From the NCBI GenBank assembly GCA_021373255.1, contig JAJFTD010000186.1:1-35341 (forward strand): DNA of 35,341 nucleotides. The letters run 5' to 3'. Positions 7,620-14,890 of this stretch are shown one piece after another. The notes below the pieces were generated by a model, which saw only the letters and a program-made list of their open reading frames with translations, had not been told where the DNA came from and made no database searches. This DNA comes from a bacterium. GTDB lineage: Bacteria; Armatimonadota; UBA5829. A program made the position numbers and the translations under genes. How positions within the stretch are numbered: the first letter of the stretch is position 1; the number at the start of each line of letters is the position of its first letter.

Positions 7620-8816
7620 ATGAACAAGAGAAGCATTCCTGAAGTTCGTACGATGGCAGTGGAGAAAGTCCGCAATCTTGTGGTTGATTATATTAACGAT
7701 AAGGGTCTCGAACCAGGCGACAAGATTCCATCTGAGCGCGTGTTGTCCGAGCACCTGGGTATCAGCCGTACAACGATTGCGAAAGCTATGGCAAGTTTCA
7801 TTGATGAGGGTATTCTTGTGCGTAGAGAACGCTCTGGGACTTATGTGCATGGAAATATGCTTGAGTCTCAAGTGAAGAATGAGTCATCAACGATTGCCGT
7901 AGTCATGCCCTGGCTGAGTGAAGTTGCGCCAGGGCAGTTGGACTGCCCAACAATTCAAACACGTGTTCCGAAGCAGATACCCAGCAGAAGGGATACATTG
8001 GCGCTGCAAGTGGCTCATGGGGTGCTTGCATTTGCCCAGGATCACAACTGCAGGGTTGTGGTGAAATCGTACGATTGGATCCACAGTGAATTTGAAAATA
8101 TCTGCAGTGGCTCTCGTGGAGGCATTGATGGCGCGGTCGTTATTCCTGAGTATATGGCTGAGCATTCCCCACATTATGAAGCCATTGTGGAGTCAGGGTT
8201 TCCACTGGTTTTTGTGGACCATTATTATCCCGGAGCCAGAATAGACTCTGTTGTGACTAATAACATATCTGCTGCACGTGATGCGACAAGGTTTTTAATT
8301 TCGCGAGGCCATAAGAGAATTGCGTTCTTTACAGACTTCGTGTGTGTTGTGAGCTCGACCGTTGATCGTGAGACCGGATATAAGATGGCGTTGGATGAAG
8401 CCGGTATAGATTACGATGAGGATATCATCCGCAGCCAGGAGATCGTGCGGAACGGTACGTGGAGTTATGAGCTTGCACTGGAGCATTGCCTGAATCTTAG
8501 AGATCCCGTTACAGCGGTCTTCTGTGCAACTGATGAAGTCTTGCTCACTACATACGCATGCATGTCGAGAATGGGAATACGTGTCCCCAATACAGTCGAA
8601 CTGGTCGGCTTTCTCGATGAACATATACCTGAGATGATGTTTGCCCCGTTTACCCGCGTGGTACAGGATACATATGGACTTGGAATGAATGCCGTGCGTT
8701 TGGTTCTAGATCGGGTAGCAGAAAATGCCGCACGCGAACCTCAGCACGTAGAGCTTCCTGGGGTGCTAATGCCATCGATCATCGAGGCAGCTCCGGTATT
8801 ACCCAGACTTGCTTGA
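7620..8816 (+). CDS. GntR/LacI hybrid transcriptional regulator (copy 1)
   Basis: 398 residues. Residues ~10-80 form a GntR-type winged helix (YINDKGLEPGDKIPSERVLS, then ISRTTIAKAM as recognition helix and LVRRERSGTYV as wing). From ~90 to the end there is a LacI/periplasmic-binding-protein-like sensor domain (GAVVIPEY, GFPLVFVDHYY, SRGHKRIAFFTD, VTAVFCATDEV). This is the architecture of Bacillus subtilis AraR, a sugar-responsive repressor; the effector here is unknown. ATG 7620 lies 6 bases after the pseudopilin stop, with GAGGG overlapping that stop. It is paralogous to the gene on the opposite strand at 8741-10000, and the two 3' ends overlap by 76 bases. It probably controls the surrounding glycan genes. 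Confidence 0.88.
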   Translation: MNKRSIPEVRTMAVEKVRNLVVDYINDKGLEPGDKIPSERVLSEHLGISRTTIAKAMASFIDEGILVRRERSGTYVHGNMLESQVKNESSTIAVVMPWLSEVAPGQLDCPTIQTRVPKQIPSRRDTLALQVAHGVLAFAQDHNCRVVVKSYDWIHSEFENICSGSRGGIDGAVVIPEYMAEHSPHYEAIVESGFPLVFVDHYYPGARIDSVVTNNISAARDATRFLISRGHKRIAFFTDFVCVVSSTVDRETGYKMALDEAGIDYDEDIIRSQEIVRNGTWSYELALEHCLNLRDPVTAVFCATDEVLLTTYACMSRMGIRVPNTVELVGFLDEHIPEMMFAPFTRVVQDTYGLGMNAVRLVLDRVAENAAREPQHVELPGVLMPSIIEAAPVLPRLA

Positions 8817-10000
8817 TCTTCGTTCCAATTGGATATTTCGGTATCGTATGCACACGGCATCAACGTAGCCGGAAGTGTAATTCGCTGGATTTCGGATGGC
8901 GCCTTATTCGATATGCGTTCCAGGACAAGGCGTGCGGCTGTCATTCCCATGCCGTAGGTGTCCTGGACAACGCGTGTGAATGGAGCCGCCATCATATTCG
9001 GCATGTATTCATCGTAGAAACCGGCTATTTCGAGCGTCTTATTAATCTCTATCCCCAGTTTAAGGGCAGATTGATATGCCGTAAGCAGCGTTTCATCAGT
9101 GGAGCAGAAGATTGCGGTTACTGGATCCTTAAGGTTCAGGCAGTGTGACAAAGCGAGCTCATAGCTCCATGCATTGTTACGCATAATCTCCTGGCTTCGC
9201 ACTATATCTTCATCATACTCTATACCGGCATTTTCGAGTGCTTCCCTATAACCCTGCTCGCGGTCAACAGTGGAACTTACGACACAGACAAAGTCGGTAA
9301 AGTAGGCAATGCGCCTGTGGCCCTTTGATATAAGATACTCGATGGCTTGGCGAGCGGCTGAAACGTTGTCTGTGGAGACAGAGTCTATCTTGGCCTCAGG
9401 ATAATAATGATCAGCAAAGACCAACGGGAATCCGGATTCAGCCATAGCTTCGTAATGTGGGGAATGTGATGGCGAGTATTCAGGAATGACAACCATGCCA
9501 TCGACTTCGCGGAACGATCCGTTGATTATATTTTCGTATTCGGTATGGAGCCAATCATACGATTTTACTACGACTTTACAATCGCGCTCCTGCGTAAATC
9601 CCAGAACACCGAGTGCGACTCTCATCGTCATTACATCCTGCCTCGGAAATCGCCTGGGGACTTTGGTCTGTGATATGTCAAAGTTAATGGATCCGTTAGC
9701 ATCTTGCTTGAGCCAAGGCATAACGACGGCAATGGTCGGCCTGTCGTGTTTGTGATATGTGTTGAGACCCCCGACATACGTCCCCGAACGCTCCTTGCGC
9801 ACAAGGGTTCCGTTTTCAATCAATTCAGCCATTGCCTTTGCGATAGTAGTGCGGCTGACTTTAATGCGGCTTGAGAGCACGCGTTCGGCCGGAATCTTAT
9901 CGCCTGGTTCGAGGTTGCTTTCGTGGATGTAATTGACTATGAGTGCTCTGACCTTTTCAACGGCCATTGTGCGGATCTCAGGGATTGGTTTCTTGTTCAT
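8741..10000 (-). CDS. GntR/LacI hybrid transcriptional regulator (copy 2)
   Basis: Start ATG at 10000 is chosen because MNKKPIPEIRTMAVEKVR matches the start of copy 1 (MNKRSIPEVRTMAVEKVR); an in-frame ATG at 10030 would add ten residues that copy 1 lacks. 419 residues: GntR winged helix, ~10-80, then a LacI/PBP-like ligand domain. Similarity to copy 1 is high throughout, including the almost identical segment FTDFVCVVSSTVDRE. After LPATLMP it carries about 30 residues that copy 1 does not have, encoded partly by the strand opposite the end of copy 1. It has its own promoter (10046-10074) and is divergent from the lyase gene, the usual layout for a regulator and its target. Autoregulation is plausible. 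Confidence 0.88.
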   Translation of the reverse strand: MNKKPIPEIRTMAVEKVRALIVNYIHESNLEPGDKIPAERVLSSRIKVSRTTIAKAMAELIENGTLVRKERSGTYVGGLNTYHKHDRPTIAVVMPWLKQDANGSINFDISQTKVPRRFPRQDVMTMRVALGVLGFTQERDCKVVVKSYDWLHTEYENIINGSFREVDGMVVIPEYSPSHSPHYEAMAESGFPLVFADHYYPEAKIDSVSTDNVSAARQAIEYLISKGHRRIAYFTDFVCVVSSTVDREQGYREALENAGIEYDEDIVRSQEIMRNNAWSYELALSHCLNLKDPVTAIFCSTDETLLTAYQSALKLGIEINKTLEIAGFYDEYMPNMMAAPFTRVVQDTYGMGMTAARLVLERISNKAPSEIQRITLPATLMPCAYDTEISNWNEDQASLGNTGAASMIDGISTPGSSTC

Positions 10001-10045
10001 AAATATACCTGTTTGGCTCTGATCTGTCACGTTACAACCATTCAG

Positions 10046-10074
10046 AGTATATCATATAGAATGGCCACATGCAA
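10046..10074 (-). promoter_or_regulatory. Promoter of regulator copy 2
   Basis: On the minus strand a -35 TTGCAT (10074-10069) and a -10 TATACT (10051-10046) are separated by 17 bases. The spacer contains the inverted GGCCACAT-type site, so the regulator could bind its own promoter. Confidence 0.6.
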
Positions 10075-10219
10075 CCAACTAAGGGCTGCAGGGCACTGAG
10101 CCATGCCATATAAAACAAGGATTCACAACGTCTGAAAAGGCCAGCCAAGCGGCATATCTGCAGCCTCACCACGAACAATATAGACCAAGGATCTTTATAC
10201 TTAGTAGAGCCTAAAGGTG

Positions 10220-10248
10220 TTGACAGGTAAGCATGCCTGTGGTATAAA
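10220..10248 (+). promoter_or_regulatory. Sigma70-type promoter of the lyase gene
   Basis: A perfect TTGACA (10220-10225) and TATAAA (10243-10248) are 17 bases apart. The context GTGTTGACA ... GTGGTATAA copies that of the promoter at 1513-1541. The leader to ATG 10391 is about 135 nt. Confidence 0.78.
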
Positions 10249-10260
10249 ACAGGCAAACAT

Positions 10261-10301
10261 ACCAGATTAGGCCACTCAGGAGCTGGTGGACCGATGTGGC
10301 T
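10261..10301 (+). promoter_or_regulatory. Putative operator at the lyase transcription start
   Basis: ACCAGATTAGGCCAC (10261-10275) is at the same place relative to the promoter as ACCAGAGCAGGCCAC before the GH99-like gene. GCCAC at 10271-10275 faces GTGGC at 10296-10300, giving a dyad of the GGCCAC half-site. The position over or just after +1 is what a repressor site would have. Confidence 0.6.
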
Positions 10302-10390
10302 GCAATTTTGATTTATAAGTGCTGAGCATGTGTTAATCTGGACAGATATGCATCGAACGAAAAGCGAATAAAAACAGAGGAATAAACATT

Positions 10391-11716
10391 ATGCCACATA
10401 GTATTTGTAAGGAACTAGTTCTTGTTCTGTTGTTCGGGTTCTTGCTTTCGCAGATGGTATTAGCTGCTGGTGAGAGTCATAGAGGCCACTATAATGTGGA
10501 TACATTCGGCGCTAAAGGCGATGGGAAAACAGATAACACCAAATCGTTCCAGAAGGCCCTTGATGCAGCATCGAAAGATGGCGGCGGAATAGTCGATGTG
10601 CCTACCGGTCAGTTTTTGATCAAGGGACATTTGAATATTCCGAAATATGTAACTCTAAAGGGCACCATGCAGGCCCCTCCTGCCGCTATGCCTGTTGGAA
10701 TCGACAACCGAACCGAGCGCGAGATAAGTGAGTCCATGACCAATTGCAGCACTCTACTGGCTGTAGAGAACAAGGGTAATGAAGATGGAACCCCTTTCAT
10801 TCAGATGAATACACAGAGCACCATCACCGGCATACGCATCTATTATCCTGATCAGAATGATACAAACCCCATACAATATCCGTGGTGCATCAGGGGCAGC
10901 GGCGATAATAATTCGCTGATTAACGTAATGGTGCTGAACCCCTGGAAAGGAGTCGATTTCGGAACAAAAGAAGTCGGCAGACACTATATACATGGGCTGT
11001 ATGGTCAGCCGCTTAAAGTCGGGCTCTATATATCACGGTGTTATGATGTCGGTAGGGTCGAGGATGTGCATTTCTGGTGCTTCTGGAGTTTGAAAGCTCA
11101 GGATTGGACCAGAGAAAACGGCGTCGCATTCATGATCTCGCGCACTGATTTTCAGTTTGTCAGCAATTCGTTTTGCTGGATGTATCATATAGGATTTCTC
11201 TTCACGACTGGAGACATGGGCCCGGCGGGTTGTGGAGGCGTGATGCTGACCAATTGCAGTGCCGATGGCCAGGGGTTAGGGGTTGTGATTGAAGATTCCC
11301 AGTGGCATGCGGGCATTACATTCAACAACTCCTTCATCTGGGGGAAAGTCATTGTGAAACCGACAAACCACGGGCTGGTGCGTTTCAATACTTGCACTTT
11401 CAATCCATCAGCCATTGATCCGGCGCATAACATTGAGGCTTCAGGCAATGGAGATGTGAGCTTTAACCAGTGCAACTTCATATATAGAACGACACCGTCT
11501 ATTGTCGCCGATTGCCGGGCACTCAATGTCTCCAGTTGCGAGTTTATGGCGCTTGAAGACTGCCAGGATCGGCCAAAAGATTATGAAGCTGAAACCATTC
11601 AGCTCGGCGCTAAACTAAAAGGTGCTACAATCCTTGGGAATCGCTTTAGGATGAACTCGAATGTAAAAAATGAATCACAGGGAAAAGTGGCAATCGACAA
11701 TAATATTGTATATTAG
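10391..11716 (+). CDS. Exported pectate-lyase-superfamily (right-handed beta-helix) protein
   Basis: 441 residues; ATG 10391 has AGAGGAA 8 bases upstream. An N-terminal signal peptide (ELVLVLLFGFLLSQMVLAAG) is followed by YNVDTFGAKGDGKTDNTKSF and GGGIVDVPTGQFLIKGHLNIP, the characteristic opening of Pectate_lyase_3 / GH28-related beta-helix proteins. The remainder has repeated short beta-rung patterns (SFNQCNF, SSCEFMALEDC) and several cysteines. No catalytic residues can be named with confidence, so it could be a lyase, a hydrolase or a binding beta-helix. Its promoter and operator resemble those of the GH99-like gene. Its TAG stop is also the first three bases of the repeat element at 11714-11878, which separates it from the GH31 gene that it probably co-transcribes. 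Confidence 0.82.
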   Translation: MPHSICKELVLVLLFGFLLSQMVLAAGESHRGHYNVDTFGAKGDGKTDNTKSFQKALDAASKDGGGIVDVPTGQFLIKGHLNIPKYVTLKGTMQAPPAAMPVGIDNRTEREISESMTNCSTLLAVENKGNEDGTPFIQMNTQSTITGIRIYYPDQNDTNPIQYPWCIRGSGDNNSLINVMVLNPWKGVDFGTKEVGRHYIHGLYGQPLKVGLYISRCYDVGRVEDVHFWCFWSLKAQDWTRENGVAFMISRTDFQFVSNSFCWMYHIGFLFTTGDMGPAGCGGVMLTNCSADGQGLGVVIEDSQWHAGITFNNSFIWGKVIVKPTNHGLVRFNTCTFNPSAIDPAHNIEASGNGDVSFNQCNFIYRTTPSIVADCRALNVSSCEFMALEDCQDRPKDYEAETIQLGAKLKGATILGNRFRMNSNVKNESQGKVAIDNNIVY

Positions 11717-11878
11717 CCCGCATTATTCGTGATGAGATGGAATACCGCACTAATACCTCTCGCAGTTTCTGCGAAACTGCTGTCGGTAAGACCTGCGGTG
11801 TTTCGGGAACTTGTTCCCGAAACGGGAGACGCGCGATAGCGCGTAGAGGTATTCGGTTAAGGTGAATAATGCGAGCTA
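11714..11878 (+). mobile_element. MITE-like inverted-repeat element, long copy (165 bp)
   Basis: Ends are imperfect inverted repeats, TAGCCCGCATTATTC at the left and GAATAATGCGAGCTA at the right (one mismatch in 15), flanked or ended by TA on both sides, as for IS630/mariner-type target duplication. Inside are GCAGTTTC-TGC-GAAACTGC (11762-11780), a perfect 11-bp hairpin GTTTCGGGAAC/GTTCCCGAAAC (11800-11823) and ACGCGC-GATA-GCGCGT (11829-11844). A shorter copy lies inverted at 25045-25157. No protein is encoded, so it would be non-autonomous. Its first bases TAG are the lyase stop codon. Confidence 0.75.
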
Positions 11879-11909
11879 GAATGTGATCAAGCGGGAGGTA
11901 AACTAGAGA

Positions 11910-13997
11910 GTGGGTATTGCTGCTGCAGAGAGAGTAGAAAGTGGAATATGGAGAATCAGGCTCGGTGAACCTGAAGAGCTTACCCCTGTGCGCTTTCGTA
12001 CCGCTGAACCGATGTCGGAGGCGCTGTCGGCTCTTCCGGGTTGTGAACTTCCGTTTACGGAAGAAAGTATCAACTTTCGGACCAGTCGCAGGGGATGCGT
12101 TTTGGAACTGCCATTAGTCCCGGGCGAACAGATCTATGGCTTCGGACTGAACTTGCGTGCGTTCAACTGCACCGACACAAGAAAGACAATCCGCGTAAGT
12201 GACGACCAGACTGGAGACGCAGGCGATTCTCATGCGCCGGCACCGTTCTATGTATCCAACAAGGGATACGCGGTATTTGTGGACACGGCTCGATATGCCA
12301 ACTTCTATTGCGGCAACCTCTCCAAGGCAGTTTCAGCCGGTTCTACCAATAATGGTTCGGCTGCAGCCGCTGCCAGCACTGAAGAGTTATATAAACCGCG
12401 GGAGTTGGCGTCAAAGATGATGGTTGTGGACGTGCCGGTGGCGCAGGGCGTGGACCTTTATGTGTTCGGCGGCCCGGCAATGCAGCAGGCGATTCAACGC
12501 TATATCCTGTTTTCCGGGGGAGGGGTATTGCCACCTCTGTGGGGGCTGGGAGTTTTTTACAGAGCTTATACGAAGTCTACTGCCGACGATGTCACCAGCA
12601 TCGCGGAAGACTTGCGGCAAAACGGCATCCCTTGCGATGTTATGGGTCTTGAGCCCGGTTGGCAATCGGCGGCGTATTCATGCTCGTTCTCCTGGGGCAA
12701 GGAACGCTGGCCTGATACGCAAGGGTTCATAGATCATATGCGCGGAATGGGCTACCAGCTCAACCTTTGGGAGCACGCCTTTACCCACCCGAGTTCGCCG
12801 CTTTTCGAGCCTTTAAAAGACCATTCAGGAGACCATCTGGTCTGGGGCGGATTGGTCCCGGATTTTGCTGATGCTGGTGCTCGTGATACTTTCTGCCAAT
12901 ATCACCAAGAGCAGTTTGTCAATAATGGAATTTCAGGCTTCAAACTCGATGAGTGTGATAACCAGCCGCTCAGTGCCAGACCATGGTCGTTTCCTGAACT
13001 CAGCCAGTTTGGTTCGGGCCTCGATGGCGAGCAGATGCACTCGCTCTTTGGCCTGCTCTACCAGCAAGTTATGAATGCATCTCTTAGGAAAAGCAACGTG
13101 CGGACTTATTCCAAAGTCCGGGCCTCTCACGTGCTCGCCTCGCCACTGCCCTTTGCGCTCTACAGTGATGCATATAACCACCGTGATTTCGTGCGAGGAA
13201 TATTGACCTCCGGTTTCTCCGGGGTGTTATGGAGCCCTGAAGTCAGGGAGTCCGAATCAGTCGAAGAGCTTTACAGGCGTCTTCAGAGCAGTGTACTCTC
13301 TGCCCAGACCGTTATCAATGCGTGGTATCTGAAGAGCCCGCCGTGGCGTCAGATAGAGACAGAGAAAAACTGCAATGGGGAATACATGCCGGGCTGGGAG
13401 GAAGTGGAGCAGAGGTGCAGGCGGATACTGCAGCTCAGAATGCGTCTGATTCCGTATCTGTATTCCAGCTTTGCCGAGTATCGCTACAAAGGCATTCCAC
13501 CATTCCGGGCGCTTGTGGTCGATTACCCTGATGACCCGCAGACTTACAATCTGGATAACGAGTACCTGATAGGAAATTCACTGCTCGCTGCTCCGGTCTT
13601 TGCCGGGGAAACTGCGCGCACCGTATATCTTCCCGCGTGTGGATGGTATGACTTCTGGACTCACTCGAAGTATGAGGGCGGAAGAGAGTATGAGATCAGC
13701 GTTGACCAGGAGCATGTGCCACTGTTCGTTAGAGCTGGGACCATTCTCCCTCTGGCTGAACCGCTGGAGTACGTCGGGCCGGACTCAGTATTCGACGTAG
13801 CCTGCCTTGTCTTTGGTATGTCTCCAAGCCCTACCACTCTGTATGATGATGATGGCGTCTCTCTGGACTACGAAAACGGGCTCCAGAATGCAATCACCCT
13901 GAGCTGGACACCCGAGTCAGGGGGTTCGATAGCAAGCCAAGGTGGATTTAGTGGCAAAAGCCGCTACCGAGTCGTGGACTGGAAGACTATAGGCTAG
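11910..13997 (+). CDS. GH31-family alpha-glycosidase, cytoplasmic
   Basis: 695 residues from GTG 11910, with GGGAGGT about 10 bases upstream. There is no signal peptide. The N-terminal beta-sandwich (~1-200, GEQIYGFGLNLRAFN) leads into the (beta/alpha)8 barrel: LWGLGVFYRAY, then GISGFKLDECDN with the expected nucleophile D347, then LYSDAYNHRDFVRG, where D420 is the likely acid/base, and GFSGVLWSPEVRES. A C-terminal beta region has VPLFVRAGTILPLAEP and LYDDDG, both typical of GH31 (alpha-glucosidase, alpha-xylosidase and relatives). Substrate preference cannot be read from the sequence. It lies 193 bases after the lyase stop, with only the repeat element and the ribosome site between, so it is probably on the same mRNA and acts on imported oligosaccharides. 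Confidence 0.88.
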   Translation: MGIAAAERVESGIWRIRLGEPEELTPVRFRTAEPMSEALSALPGCELPFTEESINFRTSRRGCVLELPLVPGEQIYGFGLNLRAFNCTDTRKTIRVSDDQTGDAGDSHAPAPFYVSNKGYAVFVDTARYANFYCGNLSKAVSAGSTNNGSAAAAASTEELYKPRELASKMMVVDVPVAQGVDLYVFGGPAMQQAIQRYILFSGGGVLPPLWGLGVFYRAYTKSTADDVTSIAEDLRQNGIPCDVMGLEPGWQSAAYSCSFSWGKERWPDTQGFIDHMRGMGYQLNLWEHAFTHPSSPLFEPLKDHSGDHLVWGGLVPDFADAGARDTFCQYHQEQFVNNGISGFKLDECDNQPLSARPWSFPELSQFGSGLDGEQMHSLFGLLYQQVMNASLRKSNVRTYSKVRASHVLASPLPFALYSDAYNHRDFVRGILTSGFSGVLWSPEVRESESVEELYRRLQSSVLSAQTVINAWYLKSPPWRQIETEKNCNGEYMPGWEEVEQRCRRILQLRMRLIPYLYSSFAEYRYKGIPPFRALVVDYPDDPQTYNLDNEYLIGNSLLAAPVFAGETARTVYLPACGWYDFWTHSKYEGGREYEISVDQEHVPLFVRAGTILPLAEPLEYVGPDSVFDVACLVFGMSPSPTTLYDDDGVSLDYENGLQNAITLSWTPESGGSIASQGGFSGKSRYRVVDWKTIG

Positions 13998-14014
13998 TGA
14001 TAATCTACTAATCT

Positions 14015-14042
14015 CTGGGAGCATGGCTAACCGTGCTCCCAG
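14015..14042. terminator. Bidirectional hairpin between convergent genes
   Basis: CTGGGAGCA (14015-14023) pairs perfectly with TGCTCCCAG (14034-14042) around a 10-base loop. It lies between the converging GH31 gene and response regulator. No long U tract follows on either strand, so its efficiency is uncertain. Confidence 0.65.
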
Positions 14043-14068
14043 TCAACCTCGATTGCTATTTGTAGCAG

Positions 14069-14737
14069 TCACGCGGTGTCATTGCTGCCGGCAAGGCCAT
14101 GCTTGGCGGCGATCAGGGCAGCCTCCGTGCGGTCGTTGACCTGCAGCTTTGCCAGTATACTGCTCACATGGTTCTTCACCGTGCGCTCGCTAATAAACAG
14201 CCTTGCGCTGATCTCGCGGTTGCGACGACCTTGTCCGATCAATTCAAGCACTTCGATCTCCCTGCGGGTAAGCTCTTTGAAGAGTTCCCGATCGCTTTGG
14301 GCTTGCTTGGAGAGCCTGGAGAACTCCTCCAGCATGTGTGGGACGAGAGGGGGGTGTATGTACCCCTCACCTATATTAGCTGACCTGACTACCTCAAGAA
14401 TTCGTTCGATATTGGCATCTTTCACAACATAGCTGATCGCCCCTGCTTTAATTGCCGCGAAGAGATTGTGCTCATCGGCCGATACAGTAAGCACCACCAG
14501 CGCCGTGTCCGGCAGTTGGTCCTTTATCTGCCGGGTTGCATCTATTCCGCCGAGCCTCGGCATTACAAGGTCCATTAAAACTACATCCGGTCGTAGTGCG
14601 ATTGCTTCAGAGATCGCCTGATTGCCGTCCTGAGCCGAGCCAACAACTTCGATATCCGGTTCGGCGTTAATGAGGTGGACCAGTGAACTGCGCAGCAATG
14701 GTTCATCCTCAACGACTAATACCCTGATTGTCGACAT
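14069..14737 (-). CDS. NarL/LuxR-family response regulator
   Basis: 222 residues. The receiver domain (1-120) has acidic pocket E10-D11, phospho-acceptor D56 in VVLMDLVMP, T84 in VVLTVSADE and K106 in YVVKDA. The C-terminal LuxR-type helix-turn-helix (~150-215: LTRREIEVLELIGQG, ISERTVKNHVSSILAKL) is complete. The start ATG 14737 has GAGGAGG a few bases upstream. It is divergent from a histidine kinase 153 bases away, so the two probably form a two-component pair although they are not in one operon. The targets are unknown; the giant membrane protein gene downstream of the kinase is a candidate. Confidence 0.92.
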   Translation of the reverse strand: MSTIRVLVVEDEPLLRSSLVHLINAEPDIEVVGSAQDGNQAISEAIALRPDVVLMDLVMPRLGGIDATRQIKDQLPDTALVVLTVSADEHNLFAAIKAGAISYVVKDANIERILEVVRSANIGEGYIHPPLVPHMLEEFSRLSKQAQSDRELFKELTRREIEVLELIGQGRRNREISARLFISERTVKNHVSSILAKLQVNDRTEAALIAAKHGLAGSNDTA

Positions 14738-14769
14738 TGAGCCTCCTCGGCAAGTGCGATTATGCAGGC

Positions 14770-14798
14770 ATTGTACACCGACTGGCGGATAGCGTCAA
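14770..14798 (-). promoter_or_regulatory. Promoter of the response regulator
   Basis: On the minus strand TTGACG (14798-14793) and TACAAT (14775-14770) are 17 bases apart, about 35-60 bases before the start codon. Confidence 0.6.
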
Positions 14799-14836
14799 TC
14801 ACGTGAATGTCTTGGGAAGGATTAGCCGACCGAGCG

Positions 14837-14857
14837 TATAATTCTATTTTGTATAAT
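14837..14857 (+). promoter_or_regulatory. Tandem TATAAT boxes before the histidine kinase
   Basis: Two perfect TATAAT hexamers at 14837-14842 and 14852-14857 lie 34-55 bases before the kinase ATG. The first has TTGGGA (14812-14817) as a possible -35 at 19 bases; the second has no clear -35. One is probably the kinase promoter, but which one is not decidable by eye. Confidence 0.4.
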
Positions 14858-14890
14858 ACATGAGCTTGCCCGCTGCACTGGAGATATGAT

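Larger units (their letters stand above)
10001..10390. other. Divergent control region between regulator copy 2 and the lyase gene
   Basis: No gene is visible in these 390 bases. They hold the minus-strand regulator promoter (10046-10074), the plus-strand lyase promoter (10220-10248), its operator-like block (10261-10301), a GGCCACATG site (10063-10071), TGCTGAGCA (about 10319-10327) and a TAATCTGG site (10334-10341). CCATTC (10039-10044) and GAATGG (10059-10064) form a dyad around the regulator -10 box. Confidence 0.6.

Noticed and set aside
10032-10256. Small minus-strand frame upstream of regulator copy 2
   Set aside because: Lies wholly within the divergent control region, across both promoters, without a ribosome site.
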